From contig JAIVFU010000053.1 in NCBI GenBank assembly GCA_020829485.1, positions 1-48,404 on the forward strand: a stretch of 48,404 nucleotides of DNA, in the 5' to 3' direction. Of this stretch, positions 34,228-43,100 are shown piece after piece. The DNA is from Nostoc sp. CHAB 5834. Its GTDB lineage: Bacteria; Cyanobacteriota; Cyanobacteriia; Cyanobacteriales; Nostocaceae. The position numbers were made by a program, and so were the translations under genes. The notes under the pieces were generated by a model. That model worked only from the letters and a program-made list of their open reading frames with translations, ran no database searches and was not told the origin of the DNA. Numbering within the stretch: position 1 is the first letter of the stretch; the number at the start of each line of letters is the position of its first letter.

Positions 34228-34445
34228 GTAGGTTGGGTTGAACAAGTGAAACCCAACTTTAAGCGTTAACAAAGTTTGGGGTTTAATTCCCTAGCAAGAC
34301 AGGCAGCAAGTTTTGTGTCGGGGTAAAATCCCCCTTACAAAACGTAATTGCGTTAGCGTAGCGGGGCGTTCGCTTTTAGCGTCTCCAAGAGTTGCCCATT
34401 GCGAATTGGTTTAATTGTTGGGTTTCGTTCCTCAACCCAACCTAC
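34228..34445. mobile_element. Composite repeat with GTAGGTTGGGTTGA ends
   Basis: About 218 bp between GTAGGTTGGGTTGA and TCAACCCAACCTAC, the same ends as the core of the 33284-33426 element. Nested inside is the 49-base repeat 34350-34398, the exact inverse of 9819-9867. No clear target duplication. Confidence 0.65.
34350..34398 (-). repeat. 49-bp interspersed repeat, copy 2 (inverted)
   Basis: Starts GCGTTAGCGTAGCGGGGCGT and ends CTCCAAGAGTTGCCCA; the exact reverse complement of 9819-9867, 24 kb away and in a different host element. Confidence 0.75.
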
Positions 34446-34612
34446 ACATTTCTATTTTTTAGGCAAAACCTACGCAGTATTGCACCAAAGTCCTGACTGT
34501 AAAATCATTTCAGCAAAGTTTTTGTATCTCACTCAACTGCACACCGCTATATACCCTAATGTTCTGTAAGTTCAGTGTTTTGGAGATGACAGAGAAAGTC
34601 TAATTGAAAAGG

Positions 34613-35674
34613 TTAGTTACTGGCAATTTTACAAATCACCATAATATGTGATTTGTATTTGTCAATACTGTAGTGAATAAGTTGCAGTCCAGAACGTTCT
34701 AGTTCTTGCAAAAGCTTAGGGATTTCATACTTATGATGTCGCCAAATAGTAATTTCTTCACCTTCAGATATTTCAATCTTTTTATCTATCCCCATCCGAC
34801 TGAAATTTATAGTGTAATTATGGTGGAGTTTCATATTAGCAACTATACTATCTGTTTTTAAATCATACTTTCTGATCAATTCACAATCCTCAGATTTAAT
34901 TCCAATCTTGCTTTTAACCCATCCATATATTTCTTCTACGTGATACTTGCAGCCGCCTCTGACGTTTCCATCCCATTTAGAGTTAGTACCAGTTTCATTA
35001 GTGAATACCAGAAAATCATTTTTTCCCATGCTATCTCTAAAATTTTTTAGTACCTGATCTCTATTTTGATGATTACCGATGGTAACACCTAAGTGGAAAA
35101 ATATTTTTGCTGTGTCGTCAACTTCAAGGCTAGCTTTATTTTGGAATAAAATTTTGGGCACACAATTATTTTCTATGTCAATTGTGGAACTGATGAACTC
35201 GACTAAAGGAAACCATTTTGTAAAATTCTTTTTGGATACATTAAGTAATTCCTCGCTTATATCTAAAGCTATATATTTATTAACTTTTCCTTGTTGATTA
35301 AGTTTTTTAATAAAATTCTTAACTGGATATGAGTTTCCTGCACCAACGTCTACAATATTGAGTTTTTTGCCATTTTGAATATTGTCATTCAAGTATTTAA
35401 AATTTTCTTTTAAAAGCTCAATTTCTACATTTGATGTTCGATACCATGTTGGGATAACATATTTTCGATAAAAATTGTCCCAGATTTTTGCTCCTCTACC
35501 TTTATATGAATACTTGAGAGGTATTTCTCGTCTGACTTCTAATGCATCAATTATCCCTAAAACTTCTTCTTCCGAAAAAATAGAGTAGAACTCAGAACTT
35601 GGCTTTGCTGTGCGGCTGATAGCAGTTGACATATCCGAGGGAAGTTGGGAATTGCTATGAGAATTTTGAGCCAT
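34613..35674 (-). CDS. Histidine-specific (EgtD-like) SAM methyltransferase family protein
   Basis: A 353-residue methyltransferase of the EgtD/Methyltransf_33 family, whose best-known member trimethylates histidine for ergothioneine. The SAM loop is LNIVDVGAGNSYPVKNFIKK (105-124, Asp109-Gly111-Gly113), followed by KYIALDISEELLNVSKKNF and FFHLGVTIGNHQNRDQVL, which correspond to the family's conserved acid and G-N-F regions. The C-terminal domain has TIWRHHKYEIPKLLQELERS. The motif G-x-T-I-G-N is kept, but the substrate pocket is not close to classical EgtD, so another amino-acid or peptide substrate is possible. No egtB partner is near. Codons are AT-rich. Single gene, divergent from the ABC exporter. 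Confidence 0.78.
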   Translation of the reverse strand: MAQNSHSNSQLPSDMSTAISRTAKPSSEFYSIFSEEEVLGIIDALEVRREIPLKYSYKGRGAKIWDNFYRKYVIPTWYRTSNVEIELLKENFKYLNDNIQNGKKLNIVDVGAGNSYPVKNFIKKLNQQGKVNKYIALDISEELLNVSKKNFTKWFPLVEFISSTIDIENNCVPKILFQNKASLEVDDTAKIFFHLGVTIGNHQNRDQVLKNFRDSMGKNDFLVFTNETGTNSKWDGNVRGGCKYHVEEIYGWVKSKIGIKSEDCELIRKYDLKTDSIVANMKLHHNYTINFSRMGIDKKIEISEGEEITIWRHHKYEIPKLLQELERSGLQLIHYSIDKYKSHIMVICKIASN

Positions 35675-35884
35675 TATTCTTGTTCTTTGGTTTTTTGAGG
35701 TATTTTATTTTAATGGATTAGCTGCAATGCTTGCCAAAGAGGTATTTTCCCATGCCGTTGTGCCAATATTTGAACCAAACTTTGGACTTACAAGCACAAA
35801 TAGATCCCACATTCTCTATTGTTAGATTGGTTTTTTACCATCAAAATACGAGATAATTTTCCAAAGATACAGGGGTGAATTCCA

Positions 35885-37675
35885 GTGGTTCAGCAACCAG
35901 AACTCCAGGAAACTTCGTCGATACAGTCAATCCAGCGTGTGCTTAAGAGTTTAAGCACTTACCGATGGACTTCGCTAGGAGCATTCGTCAGCCTGTTGTT
36001 GTTGACGATCGCAAACGCAGTTACCCCACAACTATTTCGGTGGGGAATTGATCAAGGCATTATTCAAAAAAACCTCCAAATTGTGCTATACAGCGCTGCC
36101 TGGATGGTACTTGCTGCGATCGCTCGTGGTGTATTTAACTTCGGACAAAGCTATCTAGCAGAAGCAGCGTCTCAAGGTGTAGCTTATGACCTGCGAAACA
36201 AAATTTTTAGCAAAATTCAAAATCTCAGTTTCAGTTATCATGACCAGGCGCAGACTTCCCAACTTTTAACCCGTGTCACCAGCGACATTGAGCAGATCCG
36301 TACCTTTGTTGGTACTAGCTTAATTCAGGTCGTCGGTTCACTTGTGACATTGGTGAGCATTTCAGTGGTTTTGCTGGTGATGAACTGGCAACTAGCACTG
36401 ATTACGCTAACGGCAGTGCCTATAGCTGCATGGTTAATGGCACAATTTGTGACTCGGAATAATAAACTTTTTCGGCAAGTACAAGAGCAACTCAGCGACC
36501 TGAATGCTGTATTGCAAGAGAACTTGTTAGGAATCCGGGTGGTGAAAGCATTTGTCCGGGAATCAACCGAAAGGTCACGTTACACGACTCTAAATGATGG
36601 TCTAGTGAAGGCAAACATGAAGACCATTAGCGCCATCCACAATACCTTCCCCTTTATCTTTTTGGTGAGTAACTTAGTCACACTGGCAGTTTTCGCCTAC
36701 GGGGGAGCGCAAGTGATTGGGAATCAGTTCTCCATTGGCGAACTGGTGGCGTTTAACTCCTACCTAGCCTTGATTCTCCAACCAATTTTGTTGATTGGAT
36801 TTGCTGCACCGGCGATCGCTCAATCAGCTGCTTCGGCCGAACGAGTCTACGAAGTTGTAGATGCAGAAGTAGAAATCCGCGATCGCCCCGGTGCTGTCCC
36901 ATTTGAAAGCTGTAGCGGTAGAATCACATTTGAAAATGTATCCTTTCGTTATCCGGGAGCGACAACTGAAACTCTCAAAGAAGTTTCCTTTGAAACCAAA
37001 CCCAACGAACTAATCGCCGTTTTAGGGATGACTGGTTCCGGGAAAAGCACAATTATGAACTTAATTCCCCGCTTTTATGATGTCACAGGGGGAGCAGTTC
37101 GCATTGATGGGCGAGATGTAAAAAGTTTTACCCTCAAAAGCCTCAGATCGCGGATTGGCATTGTATTTCAGGAAACCACCCTCTTCTCTGGCACAATCCG
37201 CGAAAATATTGCCTATGCAAAACCCGATGCAACTCTAGATCAGGTGATTGAGGTTGCCAAAACTGCCCAAATGCACGATTTTATCAGTAGTCTACCCGAT
37301 GGCTACGAGACGATTGTGGGTGAACGGGGCGTGGGCTTGTCTGGTGGGCAAAAACAACGAATTGCGATCGCTCGTACCTTACTAACTGATTACAGCATTC
37401 TGATTTTGGACGATAGCACCTCAGCTATAGATGCCAAAACTGCTGCCCAGATTCAAGCCGAACTAGATAGCTTAATGCGCCAAAAAGCTTGTACAACTTT
37501 TGTAGTAGCTCAACGCATCAGCACCGTCAAGAATGCCGATCGCATTTTTCTCATGGATAAAGGACGATTGATGGCGCAAGGCACCCACGAAGAATTGATG
37601 CAAACCAGCCCCCTCTACGGTGTGATTTTGGAATCTCAAGTAAAGCAAAAGGAAAAAAACAATACCAAATTATAA
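35885..37675 (+). CDS. ABC exporter half-transporter, degenerate-site subunit
   Basis: A 596-residue half transporter: a six-helix membrane domain (about 30-320), then an ATPase domain. Walker A is GMTGSGKST (381-389), the signature is LSGGQ (485-489), Walker B is ILILDD (505-510), with Asp510 in place of the catalytic Glu, and the H-loop is VVAQRIST, with Gln543 in place of His. The start is GTG 35885. These two losses mean its own ATP site cannot hydrolyse normally, while its intact LSGGQ completes the partner's site. With the next gene it forms a heterodimeric exporter of the LmrCD/BmrCD/TM287-288 type (family knowledge). Substrate, drug or lipid, is unknown. Confidence 0.93.
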   Translation: MVQQPELQETSSIQSIQRVLKSLSTYRWTSLGAFVSLLLLTIANAVTPQLFRWGIDQGIIQKNLQIVLYSAAWMVLAAIARGVFNFGQSYLAEAASQGVAYDLRNKIFSKIQNLSFSYHDQAQTSQLLTRVTSDIEQIRTFVGTSLIQVVGSLVTLVSISVVLLVMNWQLALITLTAVPIAAWLMAQFVTRNNKLFRQVQEQLSDLNAVLQENLLGIRVVKAFVRESTERSRYTTLNDGLVKANMKTISAIHNTFPFIFLVSNLVTLAVFAYGGAQVIGNQFSIGELVAFNSYLALILQPILLIGFAAPAIAQSAASAERVYEVVDAEVEIRDRPGAVPFESCSGRITFENVSFRYPGATTETLKEVSFETKPNELIAVLGMTGSGKSTIMNLIPRFYDVTGGAVRIDGRDVKSFTLKSLRSRIGIVFQETTLFSGTIRENIAYAKPDATLDQVIEVAKTAQMHDFISSLPDGYETIVGERGVGLSGGQKQRIAIARTLLTDYSILILDDSTSAIDAKTAAQIQAELDSLMRQKACTTFVVAQRISTVKNADRIFLMDKGRLMAQGTHEELMQTSPLYGVILESQVKQKEKNNTKL

Positions 37676-37698
37676 ATAATCCAATACATTTCAGTTAA

Positions 37699-37821
37699 GG
37701 GACTTCCAAATAAAAAAATATTCAATTAACTCTTGTGGGGTGGGCATCTTGCCCGCCCTATGGACTGGGCGGGCAAGATGCCCACCCCACAATATTGGAT
37801 AATTTATTTCTTGGAGTTCCC
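37699..37821. mobile_element. MITE family B, copy 2, between exporter genes
   Basis: A 123-bp element, GGGACTTCCAAATAAAAAAA ... AGTTCCC, flanked by TAA on both sides (37696-37698 and 37822-37824). Its core is a long palindrome, GTGGGGTGGGCATCTTGCCC paired with GGGCAAGATGCCCACCCCAC. It splits the two subunits of the exporter and could attenuate read-through. Confidence 0.85.
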
Positions 37822-38005
37822 TAAGCATTTCTTCCTTCTCTTCCTTTGCGTCCTACCCTGCGGGAAGCCACTTCGTGTCTATGCGTCCTTTGCGGTTCGT
37901 TAAAAAAAATTGACTTTGACAAAGAGTTAAGCCTTAACTGAACCCTATTAATAAATAGTCTCGTTTGAGATTTTTATACAACTAAATAGAGACAAAGACT
38001 TTTAA

Positions 38006-38035
38006 TCCAAAATCCAAAATCCAAAATCCAAAATT
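38006..38035. repeat. CCAAAAT heptamer tandem repeat
   Basis: Four units of (A)ATCCAAA at 7-base spacing immediately in front of the second exporter gene, replacing any normal ribosome-binding region. Confidence 0.8.
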
Positions 38036-38038
38036 GCT

Positions 38039-39835
38039 ATGAGAGGCACTATTCCCATTGTTGCATCTGAGGATCAAGCGAGTAAACAACTCTCCACCCT
38101 GCGGCGCTTTTTGCAATACCTGCTACTTTATCGCAAAGAAATTCCCATCGCCCTGACATTAGTATTTTTTGGTGCTGTAACCCAAGCGATCGGGCCATTT
38201 TTCCTCGGTTGGTCGATTGATAACCTAATTGCACAAGGTAATTTGCAAGGACTGCTACTCTTATTAGGACTACTAGCCCTAAACTACGGACTTGGTGTAT
38301 TAGCAATCCGGGGTCAAATTATTCGAGTCGGCTGGATTATGCAGCGATTGCTGGCTCAACTGAGGCAAGATATTTTCACTAAAATCCAAAGTCTGCCACT
38401 TAGCTTTTTTGATCGCAGCGAAGCAGGCGATTTAATGAGCCGCCTCTTAAATGATGTCAATACTGTAAATCAGGCATTTGGACTGACGATCGCCCAAATG
38501 CTGGGCAACACTTTTAGTTTGGTCGGCATAATCATTGCTATGCTCTCAATCAACTTACAACTCGGTTTATTGAGCAACCTGGTTGTACCATTGATGATTT
38601 TTACCACCAGCTTATTTGCACGTTGGGCAAGAGCTAGGTTTCGCGTTACCCGACAAACTATTGGGGAGCTTTCCGCCAAGTTAGAAGAAGATATTGGCAG
38701 CGTCAGAGAAGCACAGGCATTTAATCGTGTACAGATGAACATCGAAGAGTTCGACGTTCTCAACGCTGCCAATCGTGATGCCAATGTCGAGGCTGTAGCA
38801 ATTACTTCGGCCTTTTTGCCCTCCATTGATTTTCTCAATACCCTAGCAACCGCAGGCGTGCTGGCTTATGGCGGTTATCTTGCGGTAACGGGATCTGCAA
38901 CAGTGGGTGTGGTGACAGCCTTTTTACTTTACGTTCAGCAGTTCTTTCGCCCAATCCAAATTCTCAGCCAGTTTTACACCCAAGCTCAATCTGCCTTCGC
39001 CGGATTAGAGCGAATCTTTTTATTGCTAGATGAACCCTCACAACTCAAAGACGCACCCGATGCCACAGAAATGCCGCCTATTCAGGGTGAAGTGACATTT
39101 GATAATGTCAAGTTTGGCTACAACCCAGATCAACTGGTTCTCAAAGGGGTGAATTTGCACGCCTATCCAGGGCAAATGATTGCATTAGTTGGGCCAACCG
39201 GTTCGGGAAAAACTACGATCATTAACTTGATTTTGCGCTTCTACGATGTATCTGGCGGTGCAGTGAAAATTGATGGTATTGATGTGCGTAGCGTAACTCA
39301 AGCAAGTCTGCGGCGACAAATTGGCATCGTTTTGCAAGACAATATTTTGTTTAGTGGCACTGTAGCCGAAAACATTGCTTTTGGTTCTGCCCATGCTACC
39401 CAAGCTGATATTGAAGCGGCTGCACAGTTGGCAAATGTGCATGAGTTTGTTACCTCACTACCACAGGGTTATACAACTCAATTGGGTGAACGGGGCGCAC
39501 CCCTAAGTCAAGGACAGCGACAACTAATCAGTATTGCCCGTGCGGTGTTGATTAACCCCCGAATTTTGATTCTTGATGAAGCAACCAGCAGCATTGACAC
39601 GCGCACAGAAGCGCTAGTACAGACTGCGATCGCTCGTTTGCTGCAAGGTCGTACCAGCTTCGTAATTGCCCACCGCCTCAGTACAGTTACCCAGGCAGAT
39701 CGGGTATTAGTTATTCAGCAGGGAGAAATTGTAGAGCAGGGTACTCACGCCGAACTGATCAATCAGCAAGGTGTGTATGCTAACTTGTATGCCCTGCAAC
39801 TGGGTGCAGCAGACACAACGGTTCTTCAAAACTAA
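38039..39835 (+). CDS. ABC exporter half-transporter, catalytic-site subunit
   Basis: A 598-residue half transporter with the same layout as the upstream partner. The membrane domain spans about 25-320. Walker A is GPTGSGKTT (385-392), Walker B ILILDEATSS with catalytic Glu514, and the H-loop FVIAHRLST with His545; all are intact. The signature is altered to LSQGQ (489-493). Pairing the partner's LSGGQ with this subunit's Walker motifs gives one good ATP site; the partner's weak Walker B/H-loop plus LSQGQ gives the degenerate site. The ATG at 38039 is directly behind the CCAAAAT array, with no visible ribosome binding site. Likely co-functional with the first gene despite the 363-base gap. 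Confidence 0.93.
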   Translation: MRGTIPIVASEDQASKQLSTLRRFLQYLLLYRKEIPIALTLVFFGAVTQAIGPFFLGWSIDNLIAQGNLQGLLLLLGLLALNYGLGVLAIRGQIIRVGWIMQRLLAQLRQDIFTKIQSLPLSFFDRSEAGDLMSRLLNDVNTVNQAFGLTIAQMLGNTFSLVGIIIAMLSINLQLGLLSNLVVPLMIFTTSLFARWARARFRVTRQTIGELSAKLEEDIGSVREAQAFNRVQMNIEEFDVLNAANRDANVEAVAITSAFLPSIDFLNTLATAGVLAYGGYLAVTGSATVGVVTAFLLYVQQFFRPIQILSQFYTQAQSAFAGLERIFLLLDEPSQLKDAPDATEMPPIQGEVTFDNVKFGYNPDQLVLKGVNLHAYPGQMIALVGPTGSGKTTIINLILRFYDVSGGAVKIDGIDVRSVTQASLRRQIGIVLQDNILFSGTVAENIAFGSAHATQADIEAAAQLANVHEFVTSLPQGYTTQLGERGAPLSQGQRQLISIARAVLINPRILILDEATSSIDTRTEALVQTAIARLLQGRTSFVIAHRLSTVTQADRVLVIQQGEIVEQGTHAELINQQGVYANLYALQLGAADTTVLQN

Positions 39836-39858
39836 AAGTAAAATATATATAGCTCTAA

Positions 39859-39985
39859 GGGAACTCCAAAAAATAAATTATTCTACTTAAAGTCGTTGAC
39901 TGTTGACTGTTGACTGAAAACTCGTGAACCGTCAACGGTCAACAGTGAACAATAGCAATGGAATATTTTTTTACTTGGAAGTCCC
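39859..39985. mobile_element. MITE family B, copy 3, with a different core
   Basis: A 127-bp element, GGGAACTCCAAAAAATAAAT ... TTGGAAGTCCC, flanked by TAA on both sides (39856-39858 and 39986-39988). Its core is not the GTGGGGTG palindrome but GTTGACTGTTGACTGTTGAC facing GTCAACGGTCAACAGTGAAC. Confidence 0.85.
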
Positions 39986-40010
39986 TAATTTATCAATTGC
40001 TAACAAAAGA

Positions 40011-40265
40011 ATGAAGCTACCTGACCTTGATTCACAAACTATCGATCGCATTATTGAAATGGCATGGGAAGATAGAACATCTTTCGATGCTATTGAGGCT
40101 CAGTTTGGGCTGTTGGAGAAACAGGTAATTGCCCTAATGAGGCGCGAAATGAAAGAATCTAGTTTCCAGATGTGGCGAGAGCGAGTCACCAAACGCGGTA
40201 CAAAACATTTATCTAAGCGAGAATTTATTGCAGGTCGGTTTAAATCGCCCAATCAAAAAACATGA
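40011..40265 (+). CDS. TIGR03643 family small protein
   Basis: An 84-residue basic protein: MKLPDLDSQTIDRIIEMAWE, DRTSFDAIEAQFGLLEKQVI, ALMRREMKESSFQMWRERVT and the ending RGTKHLSKREFIAGRF. It matches the TIGR03643 pattern, a helix-turn-helix-like small family in cyanobacteria and proteobacteria with no proven function. The frame is open from 39924 through the MITE; the ATG at 40011 is chosen as the family start. It overlaps the next gene by four bases (ATGA). Confidence 0.85.
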   Translation: MKLPDLDSQTIDRIIEMAWEDRTSFDAIEAQFGLLEKQVIALMRREMKESSFQMWRERVTKRGTKHLSKREFIAGRFKSPNQKT

Positions 40266-40795
40266 CGAAAGTTACACTCTACATTGCAGCTAGTTTGGAT
40301 GGCTATATCGCTCGCAGCGATGGCGGAATTGATTGGCTATCATTCCTTGATACAGAAGGTGAAGACTACGGTTACACTGATTTCTACGAATCCATTGATG
40401 CGATCGTGTTAGGTAGCAATACATATCAAGTAGGGCTTGGTTTTGATCAATGGCCTTATCCAGAAAAAAAATCCTTTGTTTTCACCCAGCGCCCTCTCCA
40501 ATCTGACCGTGAGGACGTTACATTTGTTTCTGATACAGTAGAGCCAGCCTTAGCAAATATAGAGGCTCAAGGTTATAAAAACATCTGGTTAGTTGGTGGC
40601 GGATCATTAATCAATTCGTTTCTTCAGCACAGCTTGATTGATGAATATATTATTTCAACTATTCCAATTATCTTAGGTGGCGGTATACGCCTTTTCCCAC
40701 CGCCTAGCCCTGAAGAAAAATTGGAGCTGATTAACTCAAAACAATATTCTACTGGCTTATTCCAAGCACATTATAGGCGAAAAGAAAACGTTTAA
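40262..40795 (+). CDS. DHFR/RibD-C family reductase
   Basis: A 177-residue dihydrofolate-reductase-like protein: VTLYIAASLDGYIARSDGGI (substrate-site D-G-x-I-A), AIVLGSNTYQVGLGFDQWPY, NIWLVGGGSLINSFLQHSLI (NADPH-binding G-G-G-x-L) and the ending IIPIILGGGIRLFP-type segment. The fold is that of RibD C-terminal/YwjB-like reductases; the substrate is not known. It is translationally coupled to the TIGR03643 gene. Confidence 0.9.
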   Translation: MTKVTLYIAASLDGYIARSDGGIDWLSFLDTEGEDYGYTDFYESIDAIVLGSNTYQVGLGFDQWPYPEKKSFVFTQRPLQSDREDVTFVSDTVEPALANIEAQGYKNIWLVGGGSLINSFLQHSLIDEYIISTIPIILGGGIRLFPPPSPEEKLELINSKQYSTGLFQAHYRRKENV

Positions 40796-40939
40796 AAATT
40801 TATAATTGATAATCATGCTTCAAGTAGTGAGAAGTCCGAGGGTCGGCTTCCAAAGCTCGGAACTTCGTGGAATTTAAACACCACCTGAAACGTCACTGCC
40901 GTTATTAGGCATCGGGTATAAACCCTTATTAATTATGGA

Positions 40940-41302
40940 TTACGAATCAGTGGTTGAAACAACTTCAAGAAGCTTCTGAACAGCTTCGCTAAACTGCTCG
41001 TAAGGCGAAACTCCTACGATAGTTTCTGCTAAATCACCATCTTTAAAGATTAAAACTGCTGGAATACTGCGAAGACCGAATCTTTTGAAAATTGGCTTGT
41101 TGCTGTCAACATCTACCTTAACAACTTTGGCGCGACCTTTGTATTCCTCGGCAAGTTGATCCATCAACGGACTGATCAGGCGACAGGGGCCACACCAAGT
41201 AGCAGTAAAATCAACGACAACAACTTTCTCTTCACTTCCAGTTAAAACAGCATCAAATTCACTTTCTTGAACGTAAGCAACTATGTGAGTATCTGTAGAC
41301 AT
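40940..41302 (-). CDS. trxA: Thioredoxin
   Basis: A 120-residue thioredoxin: VVVVDFTATWCGPCRLISPL (active site Cys37-Gly-Pro-Cys40), KVVKVDVDSNKPIFKRFGLR, then SIPAVLIF with the cis-Pro, and a C-terminal helix EQFSEAVQKLLEV. A cytosolic disulfide reductase for redox regulation. The N-terminus is 10 residues longer than E. coli Trx. It stands alone. Cyanobacteria have several Trx types; the WCGPC core with this N-extension does not decide which. Confidence 0.95.
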   Translation of the reverse strand: MSTDTHIVAYVQESEFDAVLTGSEEKVVVVDFTATWCGPCRLISPLMDQLAEEYKGRAKVVKVDVDSNKPIFKRFGLRSIPAVLIFKDGDLAETIVGVSPYEQFSEAVQKLLEVVSTTDS

Positions 41303-41521
41303 TTTTTAATCCTTTAGTGTCAAACTAAAATTTCAGCAAAAAGCTAACTATACAAACTATACTCCCTTCTGCCTGTCAGATTCACCAGTTACCTACATTG
41401 GTGAACCCCCACAGATAACTTTTGCTTAGTAGCGATCGTGGATTTAATAATTTACAACTTTCTTACATAAGGGGCGTTAATGCACCCTACCAACAGACCT
41501 AATCCAAAAGGGGTAGAGCCG

Positions 41522-41833
41522 TCAAGAGTCATTCTCTGAAGAGAATAGTTCTAACAATCCAATTGTGCCTACGAAAAAAGTATAAGTAGCATATTTTATT
41601 GGCATCTTTTTTTTTGAAGGTGCATAAAAAGCTGCTATAATACTTTCGATAAAATGGCTAATCATAGCAAAACGCTCAATCCAAAAAATTGGATTAAGAC
41701 TGGTTGGTAAATTAGTATTATTTATTGCTGCATAAATATTCCATGATTCCAATCCAATTGCGCTTGTTATAAGCATTGTGGATATAATTTTTACAAAAGT
41801 AAAAACGTTTCTTTTTATAAGTTTTAAGTTCAT
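41522..41833 (-). CDS. Small three-helix membrane protein, unknown function
   Basis: A 103-residue protein with three hydrophobic segments (12-32, 50-70, 80-97) and a basic loop PSKKKMPIK. No family recognised. The middle segment ERFAMISHFIESIIAAFYAP followed by KYATYTFFVGTIGLLEL resembles small cyanobacterial membrane proteins with two to three helices. Divergent from the large gap upstream. Confidence 0.6.
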   Translation of the reverse strand: MNLKLIKRNVFTFVKIISTMLITSAIGLESWNIYAAINNTNLPTSLNPIFWIERFAMISHFIESIIAAFYAPSKKKMPIKYATYTFFVGTIGLLELFSSENDS

Positions 41834-42454
41834 AATAATTCACAAAAAAATGTTCAAAATATCCAGCAATACTCGGTGAAGCAACACACAAGTTAATATG
41901 TGATTAATTACGCAAAAAAAACTGTCTCAAATTATTCGCCGTGTTATCTGTACCTCTGTAGTAGCCTGCGGGAAGGCGCTTTAGTCTACATTTTTCCGGT
42001 ACTCATGTGTAGTCTTATATGTGTTACCTACAGTTGCTTTTAAGTCAACCAATCTTATATCATAATTTCCATTTTTGTAAAAGCCTCTAAAAATACCGAT
42101 ATGGTGTATTAAGCCTGCGATACTCGTAAACACTACCACAAGGCGGAAGTCAAAAATCACGCAAAATTTTATTCTAAGCTATTGCGCCATTTGAAATGGT
42201 ATGTTTATTTACGCCGTGCTGTAGTAATACGAGTAATGAAGATTAAAATAATGAACAGTCAAACAGTTATCACGGCTTCAGCCGGGGATTTAACCTCGAA
42301 TGAAACACACCACTTATATTCGTGGGGGACTCTGACTCCCAACTGATAACTGCTAACTGTTAAATCACAAGATATTTAAAAAATGGTAAAAATGTGGAAT
42401 AATACATAGTGGTAAATTTAATTACGTTCCCTAAATTGATAAAAATATAAAACT
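41834..42454. other. Gap of 620 bases
   Basis: Contains a GTAGCCTGCGGGAAGGCGC repeat (about 41965) and an inverted AACAGTTATCA...TGATAACTG pair (42256-42360) enclosing GGCTTCAGCCGGGG. No gene seen. Confidence 0.5.
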
Positions 42455-42664
42455 ATGATTACTCAAAATTACAATTCAATTCATGTTGAAAATAACTTGC
42501 TTAAACAAATCAAGGTTAAAGAAAATCAACTAAAAATTGCACAAGAATCTAATATGCTCCATGTAGCCGAAGCATTACAAGATGAATTGTTAAAGTTACA
42601 AGATCAATTATCAGAATCGCAAGACGTTGAAGTTCAAGCGTTGATGGGTTTGCTAGACGATTAA
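42455..42664 (+). CDS. Small coiled-coil protein, unknown function
   Basis: A 69-residue soluble protein, almost entirely helical with heptad leucines: NNLLKQIKVKENQLKIAQES, MLHVAEALQDELLKLQDQLS, ending ALMGLLDD. No family recognised. Upstream AAATTGATAAAAATATAAAACT is AT-rich with no clear RBS. Confidence 0.55.
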   Translation: MITQNYNSIHVENNLLKQIKVKENQLKIAQESNMLHVAEALQDELLKLQDQLSESQDVEVQALMGLLDD

Positions 42665-42776
42665 TATTGTAAATTTGTGTTGCAAATATTAAAATACAAA
42701 AGCTCTGTAAACAGGAACCAGGGCATACTGATTTGGATGCATGGGGTTCTAAAGTTTCATAAACTGATGATGATTC

Positions 42777-43100
42777 TTACCTAGTTAAGATATTAGGGTT
42801 TTGCTGATTATGTGGTGTTTTAATCTGCGGTAGTGAATTAATCTTAAGAACAGGTTTAATTGGGCGCAGTTGCCTTAGCTTAAGAATTTGAATTTCTCTC
42901 TCAATCGAATTTTTTCCTTGTATAAAAAAGTCTTGAGAGTTATATGGTACTAAGTCGCGGGACAAATGTTGAGCTTGTGCTGGAGTCAAACTAGGAAGGG
43001 CTTGTTGAGCATTGGCAGAAGTCTGTATAGCCAGAAAAAAAGCTGTTGAAAGCACCAAGGGTTTTATTTTTATACATCCAGTGAATATCAGGTTTAACAT
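42777..43100 (-). CDS. Exported small protein, unknown function
   Basis: A 107-residue protein with a signal peptide (KIKPLVLSTAFFLAIQTSAN-A, likely cut after Ala31) and a short mature part rich in Gln, Leu and Pro: QQALPSLTPAQAQHLSRDLV and REIQILKLRQLRPIKPVLKI. No family recognised; mature length about 76 residues. Confidence 0.6.
   Translation of the reverse strand: MLNLIFTGCIKIKPLVLSTAFFLAIQTSANAQQALPSLTPAQAQHLSRDLVPYNSQDFFIQGKNSIEREIQILKLRQLRPIKPVLKINSLPQIKTPHNQQNPNILTR

Larger units (their letters stand above)
33953..34612. other. Gap with nested repeats
   Basis: No gene in 660 bases. The second half is a composite element (34228-34445). The first 270 bases are AT-rich and unassigned. 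Confidence 0.5.
37676..38038. other. Gap between exporter subunits
   Basis: Holds MITE family B copy 2 (37699-37821), a GC-rich CCTACCCTGCGGGAAGCC repeat (about 37850) and a heptamer run CCAAAATCCAAAATCCAAAA (38006-38035) ending 3 bases before the second exporter gene. Confidence 0.6.
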
